NCBI RefSeq assembly: GCF_004331955.1 | Contig: NZ_CP036532.1 | Location: 930,001-994,000, forward strand | DNA from: Roseitalea porphyridii | Lineage (GTDB): Bacteria > Pseudomonadota > Alphaproteobacteria > Rhizobiales > Rhizobiaceae | Direction: 5' to 3' | Length of the DNA: 64,000 nucleotides | Shown here: piece by piece, positions 53,384 through 64,000 of the stretch | Layout of the letters: the number at the start of each line of letters is the position of its first letter | Numbering within the stretch: the first letter of the stretch is position 1 | The notes under the pieces: generated by a model | What the model saw: only the letters and a program-made list of their open reading frames with translations | What the model was told of the DNA's origin: nothing | The model's database searches: none | Program-made: the position numbers and the translations under genes

Positions 53384-54349
53384 TCAGGCCGGCTGCGCGG
53401 CTCCGTCCCCGAAGTCCTCGCCATTGGCCCGCAGTTCGGCAAGGGCGGGCGTTGCCCGGTTCAGCCGCTCCTCCCAGCGCGGGTCGGGTGCCTGTCCGTC
53501 GATCCGCGCGAAATAGACGCTCATTAATGCGCAGACCGCGAACGGCTCGAGCAGCACATGCAGGACGAAGATCGTCACCACGGCCGAACCGATCAGCCCG
53601 TACATCTGAACCGGGCCTTCCAGACCGCCGAGCGCCAGCGCCACCGGTCCCGCCACCACCGCGAAGACGGCGATGCCCGCCACCGCAAGGAAGAGTGTCA
53701 GCCAGGCGGCGTTGCGCAGCATCGCGCCGCCGTTCTGCGTATAGAGCACCACCGCATCGGCAGAGGCCTTCCAGGGATTGGCGCTTTTCGTGCGCAGGTT
53801 CTGCGCCAGAACGATCTCGTCGACATAGCCGATGGCGACATCGGCGATCGCCTGGACGATGCCGAACACCGCGCGCAGGCCCGGCATGAAGCCGCCAATG
53901 CGCTGCATCGTCTGGCCGATACCGGCGAGCGCCGCCTTGATGAGCTGGTCGAGCGCGAACAGGACGCTCGCCTCGGCGAACCGTTCACGCACCTGGCCCC
54001 AGCCATAGGCGAGCTGCGATGCGCCGGCCGGCAGTGTCCCATGGTCGAACAGCCGCACCATCACCGCGACATGCGCTGCCTTGACCATGTAGAGCGAATA
54101 TTCGCGCAGGATGCGCAGCACGAGCCCGCCGAACGCCATGCCCCCGAATGCGCCGAAGATGCCGCTCTGCATCGGCGCGACCGTCTCGAACAGCAGCGGC
54201 AACGTCTGGTGGCCGATGATGCCGCCTGAAACGGTCATCACCAGGAAAACCATGGCGAACAGCCCGTAGACCGCCACCCTGAGCAGCAGGAACGGCCAGG
54301 TACGCGCGACGATCCCGGCGGCTTTCGGAATGCTGAAGTCCCAGAGCAT
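53384..54349 (-). CDS. multi-span membrane protein of unknown function
   Basis: 321 residues with about five to seven hydrophobic spans (for example LLLRVAVYGLFAMVFLVMTV, FGAFGGMAFGGLVLRIL, LFLAVAGIAVFAVVAGPVALAL, IGSAVVTIFVLHVLLEPF) and a hydrophilic C-terminus. No transporter or enzyme motif is recognisable. It lies 37 bp downstream of the beta-propeller-like exported protein gene; the two may form an envelope pair. Confidence 0.78.
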   Translation of the reverse strand: MLWDFSIPKAAGIVARTWPFLLLRVAVYGLFAMVFLVMTVSGGIIGHQTLPLLFETVAPMQSGIFGAFGGMAFGGLVLRILREYSLYMVKAAHVAVMVRLFDHGTLPAGASQLAYGWGQVRERFAEASVLFALDQLIKAALAGIGQTMQRIGGFMPGLRAVFGIVQAIADVAIGYVDEIVLAQNLRTKSANPWKASADAVVLYTQNGGAMLRNAAWLTLFLAVAGIAVFAVVAGPVALALGGLEGPVQMYGLIGSAVVTIFVLHVLLEPFAVCALMSVYFARIDGQAPDPRWEERLNRATPALAELRANGEDFGDGAAQPA

Positions 54350-54386
54350 GGCGGCAACCTCCTGCCGTCATCTGGGCGAAAAGGGG

Positions 54387-55361
54387 CTAAGGATCGATGA
54401 CCAGGAGCGCGCCATCTTCGGTTGCGGTTACCAGACGGTTGCCAAGCGCGACGATCGCCTTGTCGACGGCTCCGGGCAGGGCGATGTCGCCGCCCCCGCC
54501 GAACACCGCGCGAAGGGTCCGGCGATCCTGGGAGGGAATGTAGAGTTCGGTACCGCCTCCGGTCTGCATGAGCGCGGAAAGCCCCAGTTTCCGCGAGCCG
54601 ACGACGTGGTTGGAAAGGCCGCGCGCGACATCGCTGCGCTCGCGCACCGTGCCGTCGGTCGCCATGGTCAGGAAGAAAAGGCGGCCGCCGATATGCGGCG
54701 TGCGCACGCCGACGATCGTGCTTCCATCCGACCTTTCGCCGGCAACCTGCGCCGGCACGATCGCGGCGATGTTCAGCCAGCGGTTCGGACGGCCGATCTC
54801 GCCGGACGCGGCGATCTCGCTCAGTTCGGTTCCGCGCAGGCCGTAGAGGGCGACTGCGGCGCCGCCGGTCTGCGACGCGCGGATCGTGACCACTTCATTG
54901 GAGCCGTCGCCGTCGAGGTCGACGATGCGCGGGGTGATGTCCTCGAAGACCAGCGCCTCGTCCAGAACGAGTTCGACGCGCGTCCCGTCGGTGGTCTCGA
55001 CGACGAGCGAGCCGCCCTCGATGGCGTCGCCGAGGACGCCGTGGCCGTAACGGTCGGTCGGCCGGCCGTACCAGGCCCGTCGGATGTCTCCGCTGGCCGC
55101 AGTGGCGACGAAACCGTCGGGCAGGGCGCCTTCCGGCGCGCGTTGCGGCAGGCCGCGAATGACGTCGGGCGTGGCGCAAAGCCCGCCCGGGCAGTCGCCC
55201 TGCTCGAGCCGCACGGTGCCGCGTTCGGTTTCCGCATAGGTGCCGCGCGGCGTCTGCACGATCGCGGTGACCGCGCCCTCGGTGGCAATCTCGGTGACGC
55301 TCTGCGCGTCGGCGGCGGTGGTCGATACCAGAACCAGCAGGGCACAGAGCAGCCGCTTCAT
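54387..55361 (-). CDS. exported FG-GAP/beta-propeller-like protein
   Basis: 324 residues: signal peptide (LLCALLVLVSTTAADA) and a repetitive beta-rich body. The segment VDLDGDGSNEVVTIRA (about 168-183) is an FG-GAP/integrin-type calcium-binding repeat; VGVRTPHIGG and ALGNRLVTATEDGALLVID are further blade-like repeats. It is probably a periplasmic beta-propeller. The start overlaps the ribB stop (ATGA). Confidence 0.8.
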   Translation of the reverse strand: MKRLLCALLVLVSTTAADAQSVTEIATEGAVTAIVQTPRGTYAETERGTVRLEQGDCPGGLCATPDVIRGLPQRAPEGALPDGFVATAASGDIRRAWYGRPTDRYGHGVLGDAIEGGSLVVETTDGTRVELVLDEALVFEDITPRIVDLDGDGSNEVVTIRASQTGGAAVALYGLRGTELSEIAASGEIGRPNRWLNIAAIVPAQVAGERSDGSTIVGVRTPHIGGRLFFLTMATDGTVRERSDVARGLSNHVVGSRKLGLSALMQTGGGTELYIPSQDRRTLRAVFGGGGDIALPGAVDKAIVALGNRLVTATEDGALLVIDP

Positions 55362-56458
55362 CAGCTCTCCAGCCGCTCGGTCGAAGCGATGGCGATCCCG
55401 AACCCCTCCACACCGACATAGCGGCGCTCGCGCGTCGCATAGAGCCGGATCGAGGCGATGCCCAGATCGCGCAGGATCTGGGCGCCAAGACCGATCTCAC
55501 GCCACTGGCTCTCGCGTTCGCGCGCTTCGGCATGCTCTTCGGTGAGCGGTCTTGCGCTGTGATGGGCGACGCCCACCGAGCCCTCGCGCAGATAAACGAC
55601 AACGCCGCGTCCGTGCTCGGAGACCATGCGCTCCAGAATGGCGACGGGGTCCCGGCCAGGGCCGAACACATCGTCGATGACGCTTTCAAGATGCAGCCGC
55701 ACCGGCACGTTCTCGCCATCGCGCACGTCGCCGGCGACGATCGCCAGATGCTGCATCGGGTCCCAGGGCAGCCGATAGGCATAGGCCGTCGCCGGGCCGG
55801 CGGCCGTCTCGACGCGGCTCTCCTCGATCCGCTCGATCAGCGTCTCCTGGCGCTGGCGATAGGCGATCAGGTCCGCGACCGTCACGTGCCGGAGCCCGTG
55901 CGTCTCGGCAAAGCCCGTTACCTGCGGCCCGCGCATGACGGTACCGTCATCGTTGACCAGTTCGCAGATCACGCCGACCGGCGGCAGTCCGGCCAGCCGG
56001 CACAGATCGACCGCCGCCTCGGTATGGCCCGAGCGCATCAGAACGCCGCCCTCGCGCGCGACCAGCGGAAAGATGTGGCCCGGCCGGACAAAATCGGCCG
56101 CCCCGGCATTGGGGTTGGCGAGGTTGCGCACGGTCAGCGTGCGGTCGTCGGCGGAAATGCCGGTCGTCGTGCCATGCCTGTAGTCGACCGAAATGGTGAA
56201 CGCGGTGGCGTGCGGCGCATCGTTCTCGGCCACCATCGGCTGCAGATTCAGCCGCTTGGCTTCGTCGGGCGGCATCGGCGCACAGACGATGCCGGACGTA
56301 TGACGGACGATGAAGGCCATCTTCTCGGGCGTCGTGTGGACCGCCGCAACGATCAGGTCGCCTTCGTTCTCGCGCCCGTCATCGTCCATGACGACGACGA
56401 TCTCGCCGCGTTCGAAAGCGCGCAGCGCCTCAACGACTTTCGCCTGATCGTAGGCCAT
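55361..56458 (-). CDS. ribB: 3,4-dihydroxy-2-butanone 4-phosphate synthase with degenerate GTP cyclohydrolase II domain
   Basis: 365 residues. The N-terminal RibB domain is intact: DDDGRENEGDL, HTSGIVCAPM, RPGHIFPLVAREGGVL, RSGHTEAAVDL. The C-terminal part is RibA-like (VRLHLESVIDDVFG, then GRGVVVYLREG) but the zinc-binding cysteines of GTP cyclohydrolase II are absent: where RibA has an RCDCG-type site this protein has GPGRDPVA. It should make the four-carbon unit of riboflavin only. ATGA overlap with aroC. Confidence 0.93.
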   Translation of the reverse strand: MAYDQAKVVEALRAFERGEIVVVMDDDGRENEGDLIVAAVHTTPEKMAFIVRHTSGIVCAPMPPDEAKRLNLQPMVAENDAPHATAFTISVDYRHGTTTGISADDRTLTVRNLANPNAGAADFVRPGHIFPLVAREGGVLMRSGHTEAAVDLCRLAGLPPVGVICELVNDDGTVMRGPQVTGFAETHGLRHVTVADLIAYRQRQETLIERIEESRVETAAGPATAYAYRLPWDPMQHLAIVAGDVRDGENVPVRLHLESVIDDVFGPGRDPVAILERMVSEHGRGVVVYLREGSVGVAHHSARPLTEEHAEARERESQWREIGLGAQILRDLGIASIRLYATRERRYVGVEGFGIAIASTERLES

Positions 56459-57555
56459 CAAACCCGTCCCGTCTGGCCGCGATGGCGCAGATAATGATCG
56501 GCGATCGCGCAGGCGACCATCGCCTCGCCGATCGGCACCGCGCGGATGCCCACGCACGGATCGTGTCGGCCCTTCGTCTGCACGTCGACCTCCACACCGT
56601 CCTTCGTCACCGATTTCGTCGGTGTCATGATCGACGAGGTCGGCTTGACCGCAAAACGCGCCACCACCGGCTTGCCGGTCGCGATGCCGCCCAGCACGCC
56701 ACCGGCCTTGTTGGACAGGAACACCGGCCGGCCATCGTCGCCGATGCGCATCTCGTCGGCATTGTCCTCGCCGCGCAGCCGCGCCGCCTCGAACCCGTTG
56801 CCGATTTCGACGCCCTTGACGGCGTTGATCGACATCAGGTGCGAGGCGATGTCCTGGTCGAGCTTTGCGTAGATCGGCGCGCCAAGGCCGGCCGGCACGC
56901 CGGTCGCGACCACCTCGATGATCGCGCCGACCGACGAGCCATCCTTGCGGATCGCGTCCAGATAGGCGGCGAAACGGTCGACGGCGTCGGCGTCGGGCGA
57001 AAAGAACGGGTTGCGGCCGACTTCCTCCCAGTCCCAGTTCGACCGGTCGATATCCTCGGTGCCCATCGCGACCAGCGCGCCGCGCACCTCGAGGCCCGGC
57101 ACGACCTTGCGCGCAAGTGCGCCGGCGGCAACGCGCGCCGCCGTCTCGCGCGCCGACGAGCGTCCGCCCCCGCGATAATCGCGCAGCCCGTATTTCGCAT
57201 CGTACGTGAAATCGGCGTGGCCGGGCCGGTAGCGCGCCTTGATGTCCGAATAGTCCTTGGAGCGCTGATCGGTGTTCTCGATCATCATCGAGACCGGCGT
57301 GCCGGTGGTGATCAGCGTGTCGGGATCGTCCTCGTCGGGGATGATGCCCGAAAGCACGCGCACCGCGTCCGCCTCGCGCCGCTGGGTGGTGTATTTGGAC
57401 TGACCGGGCTTGCGCCGGTCAAGGAAGGTCTGGATCTCCGCCGCCGTGAAGCGGATGCCGGGCGGGCACCCGTCGACGACGCAGCCGAGCGCCGCCCCGT
57501 GGCTTTCGCCCCAGGTGGTCACGCGAAAAAGGTGGCCGAATGTGTTGTGCGACAT
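56458..57555 (-). CDS. aroC: chorismate synthase
   Basis: 365 residues. The start at 57555 gives the conserved [20 protein letters not shown]; other signatures are [31 protein letters not shown] and [19 protein letters not shown]. It uses reduced FMN to form chorismate, so neighbouring ribB (flavin synthesis) is metabolically related. The 39-residue open extension is unsupported. Confidence 0.97.
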   Translation of the reverse strand: MSHNTFGHLFRVTTWGESHGAALGCVVDGCPPGIRFTAAEIQTFLDRRKPGQSKYTTQRREADAVRVLSGIIPDEDDPDTLITTGTPVSMMIENTDQRSKDYSDIKARYRPGHADFTYDAKYGLRDYRGGGRSSARETAARVAAGALARKVVPGLEVRGALVAMGTEDIDRSNWDWEEVGRNPFFSPDADAVDRFAAYLDAIRKDGSSVGAIIEVVATGVPAGLGAPIYAKLDQDIASHLMSINAVKGVEIGNGFEAARLRGEDNADEMRIGDDGRPVFLSNKAGGVLGGIATGKPVVARFAVKPTSSIMTPTKSVTKDGVEVDVQTKGRHDPCVGIRAVPIGEAMVACAIADHYLRHRGQTGRV

Positions 57556-57628
57556 CGAGCGTTTCCCGGTCCATCGCGGCTTGTAGACAAAGGTGACGCG
57601 AATGCAAGGCGACCATGTCTTCGGGCGG

Positions 57629-58219
57629 TCAGCGCAGCCACCCGGCCCGTTCGCCGTCGAACCTGTAGACATTGTCCTGCGGCACGTGTCCGCGAACCGC
57701 GCTGTCGCCGTCGATGCCCTCGATCAGGTGCCGCGTGCCGCGGATGATGCCACCATGGGTGACGATCACGCTGGGCGCGGCGAGGCGTTCGAGGAAGCCG
57801 CGCACCCGTTCGGTCGCCATCGCATAGCTTTCGCCGCCCGGGGCGACGAAGCTCCACTTGTCGGCGGCGCGCGCGGCGACGAGATCGGGATGATCGGGCT
57901 CCAGTTCAGCGAGCGTGAACCCTTCCCAGTCGCCGAACGTCACCTCCATCAGGTCACGGTCGACATCGTAGGCGTGCGCATCAAGACCCAGCGCCTCGCG
58001 CAGCGTCTGCATGGTCGTGCGCGTGCGCGACAGCGGGCTCGCCACGAAACGCCAGCCGGCCCAGTCGGCGCGCTCGGCACGCAACAGGTCCGCATAGGCC
58101 GCCGCCTGCCGCAGGCCGCGCGCATTGACGGGAATGTCCATCTGGCCCTGAAAACGCTGCGCGCGATTCCAGTCCGTCTCGCCGTGGCGGATCATGTAGA
58201 AGGGATGGGCAGGTTTCAT
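57629..58219 (-). CDS. histidine phosphatase (phosphoglycerate mutase-like) protein
   Basis: 196 residues. The catalytic phosphohistidine motif is [10 protein letters not shown] (9-18), and later [12 protein letters not shown] and VTHGGIIRG carry the second His. The size fits a small-molecule phosphatase rather than a glycolytic mutase. It lies between fabI and aroC on the same strand. Confidence 0.9.
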   Translation of the reverse strand: MKPAHPFYMIRHGETDWNRAQRFQGQMDIPVNARGLRQAAAYADLLRAERADWAGWRFVASPLSRTRTTMQTLREALGLDAHAYDVDRDLMEVTFGDWEGFTLAELEPDHPDLVAARAADKWSFVAPGGESYAMATERVRGFLERLAAPSVIVTHGGIIRGTRHLIEGIDGDSAVRGHVPQDNVYRFDGERAGWLR

Positions 58220-58259
58220 CGCGTGGCCGGAGGCCTGCTTTGTTGGGTTTGCGCCTGCA

Positions 58260-59072
58260 CTACTGCTTGGTGATGTCGGGAGCGTCGACCGCTTTCATGC
58301 CGACGACGTGATAGCCGCTGTCGGCATGGTGCACCTCGCCGGTCACCGATCGGGACAGGTCGCTGAGAAGATAAAGGGCCGCGTCGCCCACCTCCTCGAT
58401 CGTCACCGTCTTGCGCAGCGGCGAATTGTACTCGTTCCATTTCAGGATGTAGCGGAAGTCGCCGATCCCGGAGGCCGCGAGCGTCTTGATCGGCCCGGCC
58501 GACAGGGCGTTCACGCGCACCTTGTCCGGGCCCAGATCGACGGCGAGGTAGCGCACGCTTGCCTCCAGCGCCGCCTTGGCAACGCCCATCACGTTGTAGT
58601 GCGGCATGACCTTCTCGGCGCCGTAATAGGTCAGCGTCAGGATCGAGCCGCCATTGGACATCAGCGGCGCCGCGCGGCGGGCCAGTTCGGTCAGCGAATA
58701 GACCGATATGTCCATCGTGCGCAGGAAATTGTCGCGGCTGGTATCGACGTAACGGCCCGTCAGTTCGTCCTTGTCCGAAAAGGCGACGGCATGCACGAGG
58801 AAATCGAGCCGCCCCCAGGTCTTTTCGAGATGCTCGAACACCGCGTCCAGCGATGCCGGTTCGGTGACGTCCAGATGGCCGGCGACCAGCGCGTTCAGTT
58901 CGTCGGCGAGCGGCTCGACGCGGCGCTTGAGCGATTCGCCCTGATAGGTGACGGCCAGTTCGGCACCGTGCGCGGCGCAGGATTTGGCGATGCCCCAGGC
59001 CACGGACCGGTTGTTGGCAAGGCCGATCACCAACCCGCGCTTGCCCTTCATCAGGCCTGAACCCATGCTCAT
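58260..59072 (-). CDS. fabI: enoyl-[acyl-carrier-protein] reductase (NADH), FabI type
   Basis: 270 residues. The FabI-type nucleotide motif is VIGLANNRSVAWGIAK (15-30) and the catalytic pair is Tyr159 and Lys166 (Y-x6-K in HYNVMGVAKAA). It completes each round of fatty-acid elongation. The ATG at 59072 has GGAGTGG 4 bases upstream; the open frame to 59117 is not supported. Position between dnaJ and a histidine phosphatase gene is conserved in rhizobia. Confidence 0.95.
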   Translation of the reverse strand: MSMGSGLMKGKRGLVIGLANNRSVAWGIAKSCAAHGAELAVTYQGESLKRRVEPLADELNALVAGHLDVTEPASLDAVFEHLEKTWGRLDFLVHAVAFSDKDELTGRYVDTSRDNFLRTMDISVYSLTELARRAAPLMSNGGSILTLTYYGAEKVMPHYNVMGVAKAALEASVRYLAVDLGPDKVRVNALSAGPIKTLAASGIGDFRYILKWNEYNSPLRKTVTIEEVGDAALYLLSDLSRSVTGEVHHADSGYHVVGMKAVDAPDITKQ

Positions 59073-59164
59073 GAGGCCACTCCGATCCGCCCGCTGCAAC
59101 GCCGGCGCATATCGCACAGCGCCGGGAGCGCTTCAAGGCGAAACGGCGCCGTCGCGGTGCGCGG

Positions 59165-60151
59165 TCAGGTGCCCGCCTTCTGGCTGGCATAGAGCGCTTC
59201 GAGCTTCTCCCGGTCGGCCTCGTCGAGCATGACCTGCACGACGGCGTAGAGATCGCCCCGCTTTCCAGCCTTGTCCGGAAGGCCGCGGCCGGGCACGCGA
59301 AGGGTCTGGCCCGACGAGGTCCAGGGCGCGATCTTGACCGCGATCTTCCTGCCTTCGGGCGTTTCGATGGTCGCCTTGCCGCCCGTCACGGCGGTGCCCA
59401 GATCGACCGGCGCATCGAGATAGAGGTCGCGGCCGTCGATCCTGACGCCCGGCTGGGTCCTGATGCGCACCTTTGCGAGCACATCGCCGCGATGGCCCGC
59501 CGGGCCCGTCTCGCCCTGGCCCTTGAGCCGGATCACCTGGCCATTTTCGACGCCCTTGGGAAGCTGCACGGCGACCGTGCGCCCGTCCTTGAGGGTCAAC
59601 TTGACCTTGCCGGCGACGATCGCGTCGGCCACGGGCACGTTCAGCGTCACCTCGATGTCGCGCCCCTTGGTCGGCTGCGCCTGACGCGCGCCCGGATGGG
59701 CGCCCGCGACGGGATCGCCGAAGATGTCGTTGATGTCGGCGCCGGTGAAGGTGCGGCTCGTGCGGCCGCCCTGGGGCCCGCCGAAGGCGCCGCCGAACAC
59801 TGTCTTCAGAATGTCCTCGGCGTCGAACCCGCCGGCGCGCGCCTGGCTGCGTGCGCGGCCCCCGAACAGGTCCTCGAACCCGTCGGCGCCGGTGAAGCCG
59901 TCACCGCCCGGGTAGCCGTGGAACCGCTCGTTGCCCTCGGCGTCGATCTCGCCGCGGTCAAAGCGTTTGCGTTTTGCCTCGTCGCCGACGATCTCGTAGG
60001 CGCGCGAGACCTCCGCGAAACGCTCCTTGGCCTTCGCGTTGTCCGGATTGGCGTCCGGATGGTATTTCTTCGCCAGTTTGCGGAAGGCGGACTTGATCTC
60101 CGCCGCGCTCGCCGTCTTGGAGACGCCGAGCACCGCATAAGGATCGCGCAT
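59165..60151 (-). CDS. DnaJ C-terminal-domain co-chaperone (CbpA-like)
   Basis: 328 residues. An N-terminal J domain (RDPYAVLGVSKTASAAEIK, the HPD motif in KKYHPDAN) is followed by a Gly/Phe-rich linker (about 75-150) and the two-part DnaJ C-terminal substrate-binding domain; the cysteine-rich zinc region of true DnaJ is missing. It stimulates an Hsp70 partner. GGAGGG lies 4-5 bases before the ATG at 60151. Confidence 0.92.
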   Translation of the reverse strand: MRDPYAVLGVSKTASAAEIKSAFRKLAKKYHPDANPDNAKAKERFAEVSRAYEIVGDEAKRKRFDRGEIDAEGNERFHGYPGGDGFTGADGFEDLFGGRARSQARAGGFDAEDILKTVFGGAFGGPQGGRTSRTFTGADINDIFGDPVAGAHPGARQAQPTKGRDIEVTLNVPVADAIVAGKVKLTLKDGRTVAVQLPKGVENGQVIRLKGQGETGPAGHRGDVLAKVRIRTQPGVRIDGRDLYLDAPVDLGTAVTGGKATIETPEGRKIAVKIAPWTSSGQTLRVPGRGLPDKAGKRGDLYAVVQVMLDEADREKLEALYASQKAGT

Positions 60152-60230
60152 CAATCCCTCCAGATGTCACATGTTGTCTTGGGATATGGGTGAGGCCGCG
60201 CGCGTATTCCAGCCTTTGGGGACCGCGTGC

Positions 60231-60737
60231 CTATTCGACCGCGGCGTCCGCGCCGTGCGGGGCGAGCGACCGGGTCCACCATCCCGAGCGCGGATCAAGG
60301 CACACTTCGCCGTCGTAGAGGAAGACGCCGTCATAGGCGTTTCGTGTCGCCGAAAAGCGTCGGCACGTCTGCCCGGCGATTTCGGTCTGGCGAATATCGG
60401 TCACCGTGCCGGACGATCCGGTCGCCGCGCTTGCCCAGGGCAGTGCGCCGCCGTCAAGTTTTCGCAGATCGGCGGTGGTGACGGCGAGGCGGATCGTGTC
60501 CTCGTCGATCAGCCGGTCGGTCTGGCCGGCATCGCCGGTGCGGCCCGGAGCGAACGGATCGACCGCGATGGACGGCGAGGGCTGGGCCATCGAGATGGCG
60601 TTGGTGGTCATCGCGTCGTCGATCGCGTTGCCGCCGACCGCGCACCCGCCAAGGGAGACGATCGCGGCCAAACAGGCAAGGATGCGCGGCGGCGTCGCGT
60701 CGCGCTTGACAGCACGCGCCCGCACACCGAACTTCAC
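60231..60737 (-). CDS. RT0821/Lpp0805-type surface lipoprotein
   Basis: About 168 residues. A basic N-terminus leads to a lipoprotein signal (ILACLAAIVSLGGC, lipobox LGGC), so the protein should be lipid-anchored. The body has ALPWASAATGSSGTVTDI, the two-cysteine pattern GQTCRRFSA ... GEVCLDPRSGWW typical of the 17-kDa/RT0821 surface-antigen-like family. The start is uncertain: GTG 60737 is chosen; GTG 60725 or TTG 60761 are alternatives. Divergent from pdxH. Confidence 0.82.
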   Translation of the reverse strand: MKFGVRARAVKRDATPPRILACLAAIVSLGGCAVGGNAIDDAMTTNAISMAQPSPSIAVDPFAPGRTGDAGQTDRLIDEDTIRLAVTTADLRKLDGGALPWASAATGSSGTVTDIRQTEIAGQTCRRFSATRNAYDGVFLYDGEVCLDPRSGWWTRSLAPHGADAAVE

Positions 60738-60796
60738 TTTGACTGTACCCAAGGCGGTCAACGCCGCACCCCGATAAACCCGTACCGAGACGAATC

Positions 60797-61417
60797 ATGG
60801 CCCAAGCCCGGTTAACAGACAGTGATCTCGAGGCGGCGGTCGACCCGTTCGGACTGTTTGCGCAATGGCTCGCCGAAGCAGAACGGAGCGAACCGAACGA
60901 TCCGAACGCGCTGTCGCTTGCCACCGTTGATGCGGACGGCCTGCCCAATGTGCGCATGGTGCTGCTGAAGGGGTTCGACGAGCGCGGATTCGTCTTCTAC
61001 ACCAATTTCGAGAGCCAGAAGGGCACCGAACTGCTCGGCTCGATGAAGGCCGCCATGTGCTTTCACTGGAAGTCGCTGCGGCGGCAGGTGCGCGTGCGCG
61101 GCCCGGTCAGCGTGGTCAGCGACGAGGAGGCGGATGCCTATTATGCCTCGCGCCCGCGCGGCAGCCGAATCGGAGCCTGGGCGTCGCACCAGTCGCGCCC
61201 GCTCGAAAGCAAGTTCGCGCTCGAAAAGGAAGTGGCGCGATATACCGCCAAGTACGCGATCGGCGAGATACCGCGCCCGGCGCACTGGTCGGGCTTCCGC
61301 CTGTCGCCGACCTATGTCGAGTTCTGGAAGGACGGCAAGTTCCGCCTGCACGACCGTTTCGTCTTCACCCGGGACGGGGAAGGTGCGCCCTGGACGACGG
61401 CGCGCTTCTACCCGTGA
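60797..61417 (+). CDS. pdxH: pyridoxine/pyridoxamine 5'-phosphate oxidase
   Basis: 206 residues, the standard length. FMN-binding and catalytic blocks: [22 protein letters not shown]-type region, [11 protein letters not shown] (PLP lobe) and the C-terminal WTTARFYP. It forms pyridoxal 5'-phosphate using FMN and oxygen. The start codon lies 59 bp from the divergent lipoprotein gene. Confidence 0.96.
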   Translation: MAQARLTDSDLEAAVDPFGLFAQWLAEAERSEPNDPNALSLATVDADGLPNVRMVLLKGFDERGFVFYTNFESQKGTELLGSMKAAMCFHWKSLRRQVRVRGPVSVVSDEEADAYYASRPRGSRIGAWASHQSRPLESKFALEKEVARYTAKYAIGEIPRPAHWSGFRLSPTYVEFWKDGKFRLHDRFVFTRDGEGAPWTTARFYP

Positions 61418-61422
61418 GCGAG

Positions 61423-61842
61423 ATGAAGACACGGCCGACCGACGCGTCGGTCGAGGCCTTCATCGCATCGGTGGACAATGCCGGCCGGCGCGAGGATGCC
61501 CTTGCGTTGCTGCCGATCATGAACCGCGTCACCGGAACGCAGCCGCACATGTGGGGCGACAGCCTGATCGGCTACGGCGAATACGCCTACAGCCGCGCCG
61601 ACGGCAGCCGCCACCGCTTCTTCCTGACCGGATTTTCTCCGCGCAAGGCCAACCTCGTCGTCTACCTGATGGCGGGCGTCGGCCAGCACGCCGGGAAACT
61701 CGCCCGGCTCGGCCGGCACAAGCACTCCTCGTCGTGCCTCTATTTAGGTCGTCTCAGGTCGGTCGACCTTGACGTCCTCGCCGAACTGGTCGCCGACGAT
61801 CTCGCGATCATGCGCCAGCGCTATCCCGAGCACACGCTTTGA
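61423..61842 (+). CDS. DUF1801 domain protein
   Basis: 139 residues. Pattern DASVEAFIASVDNAGRREDALALLPIM, MWGDSLIGYGEYAY and FFLTGFSPRKANLVVYLMAG is that of DUF1801 (YdhG-like), a small single-domain family of unknown function. It starts 5 bp after the pdxH stop; a GTG at 61414 overlapping that stop is an alternative start. Co-transcribed with pdxH. Confidence 0.88.
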   Translation: MKTRPTDASVEAFIASVDNAGRREDALALLPIMNRVTGTQPHMWGDSLIGYGEYAYSRADGSRHRFFLTGFSPRKANLVVYLMAGVGQHAGKLARLGRHKHSSSCLYLGRLRSVDLDVLAELVADDLAIMRQRYPEHTL

Positions 61843-61854
61843 GCGCCGGACCGA

Positions 61855-63557
<1,703 letters not shown>

Positions 63558-63893
63558 GGAGCCTGCCGGGGTTGGACTGCGCTGCGCACATAGACCGTTT
63601 CAGGGCCAATGCAACCCGTGGGCGACCCGCTGTCCGCCGTTCGCTTCGGCCGGCGGTTGCACTGACCCGGCCAGACGCACTATTGAAGGACATGCAATCC
63701 CCCTGATGCGGCTGCGCGAAATCGTTCGCGCGAGGCGTGCCGACCGGCCGCTCCCGATCCGGCCCGTCCGGGCCGACGCGCCGCTCGCACCGATGGCGCT
63801 GCGTCAGTCACCGTCACGCGCATGTCGCATTGGGGCGCGTATTGCGCGTTCAAAGCGCCACATAAGGCGATAGCCCAGCAAGGAGTTACCGGC
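63558..63893. other. 336-bp intergenic region without recognisable gene
   Basis: Lies between the divergent ABC exporter operon and the XRE regulator gene. Short open frames are present on both strands but none has a ribosome site or family features. AT-richer steps near 63853-63868 may hold the promoter of the regulator gene; no clear -35/-10 pair could be fixed. A CCGCTGTCCGCCG / CGGCCGGCGG GC-rich stretch at about 63630-63655 can fold but has no T-run. Confidence 0.5.
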
Positions 63894-64000
63894 ATGATGT
63901 CCCCATTTGCACAAGGCGCGGCGGCCGAGGCCACGCAGGCCGACATGGATGACACGCTGGGCGGCCGCATCGTTTCGGCGCGCGAGGCGGCCGGCCTGAC
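63894..64000 (+). CDS. XRE-family transcriptional regulator (partial)
   Basis: Only the first 35 codons are inside the window. The start MMSPFAQ and the segment LGGRIVSAREAAGLT are the beginning of a helix-turn-helix XRE domain. AAGGAG (63880-63885) is 8 bases before the ATG at 63894. A cupin or sensory C-terminus may follow beyond the edge. Confidence 0.7.
   Translation, partial: MMSPFAQGAAAEATQADMDDTLGGRIVSAREAAGL

Overview
The window is high-GC (roughly two-thirds G+C by eye), gene-dense DNA that reads as the chromosome of an alphaproteobacterium of the Rhizobiales (Hyphomicrobiales). The evidence is gene content and order: F0 genes atpI-atpB-atpE-atpG(b')-atpF without the F1 genes, followed by rnhB, a PA0069-type radical SAM gene, moaB, ispE, a TPR protein and a polyprenyl diphosphate synthase; a TPR protein followed by der; xseB, a histone-deacetylase-like gene, ribB, aroC, fabI and dnaJ; and a plcP-btaA pair for betaine lipids. 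No phage, plasmid, transposase, tRNA, rRNA or CRISPR was found.

Layout. 1-2.1 kb: plcP and the start of btaA, phosphate-sparing lipid remodelling. 2.2-13.1 kb: an accessory one-carbon block with a dimethylglycine/sarcosine dehydrogenase-like flavoprotein, a non-pyrrolysine MttB-family methyltransferase, and an NAD-dependent formate dehydrogenase whose subunit genes (fdsGB fusion and fdsA) are separated by a GNAT acetyltransferase, a LysE exporter and a small unknown gene. 13.1-20.6 kb: an orphan Tat-exported peptide-type binding protein, an NAD-dependent epimerase with a striking double operator, a DksA-like protein, NnrU, the TPR protein with der, and a SleB-type wall hydrolase. 20.7-34.1 kb: ATP synthase F0 and a housekeeping run (rnhB, moaB, ispE, polyprenyl synthase, a tRNA/rRNA-type methyltransferase, purD, ubiA). 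34.1-41.8 kb: DUF6101 gene preceded by a glycine-riboswitch-like leader, then glyQ and glyS, which are separated by fasciclin, lemA and DUF2207 genes. 41.8-48.6 kb: threonylcarbamoyl-AMP synthase, a D-2-hydroxyacid dehydrogenase, an S49 peptidase, and an acyl-CoA dehydrogenase plus crotonase pair. 48.6-60.7 kb: a long leftward run (RlmD-like methyltransferase, tlyA, pirin, xseB, HDAC-like, ribB, aroC, histidine phosphatase, fabI, dnaJ). 60.8-64 kb: pdxH, DUF1801, an ABC-2 exporter and the first codons of an XRE regulator.

How genes work together. The DMGDH-like enzyme and MttB would demethylate methylated amines or betaines; carbon released at the formaldehyde/methylene-folate level can leave as formate, which the Fds enzyme oxidises to CO2 with NADH. 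PlcP and BtaA together replace phospholipids with phosphorus-free betaine lipid. Polyprenyl diphosphate synthase and UbiA both feed ubiquinone.

Most unusual signals. (1) Palindromic repeat elements sit in frame inside fdsA (one) and glyS (three, plus a possible fourth), lengthening GlyS to 841 residues against about 700 for the family; I see no copies of these elements between genes in this window. (2) A single-aptamer glycine-riboswitch-like RNA lies directly in front of a DUF6101 gene and divergent to glyQ. (3) Two 13-bp palindromes with centres 30 bp apart lie in front of the epimerase gene. (4) Two tandem GC hairpins separate atpE from the b' gene.
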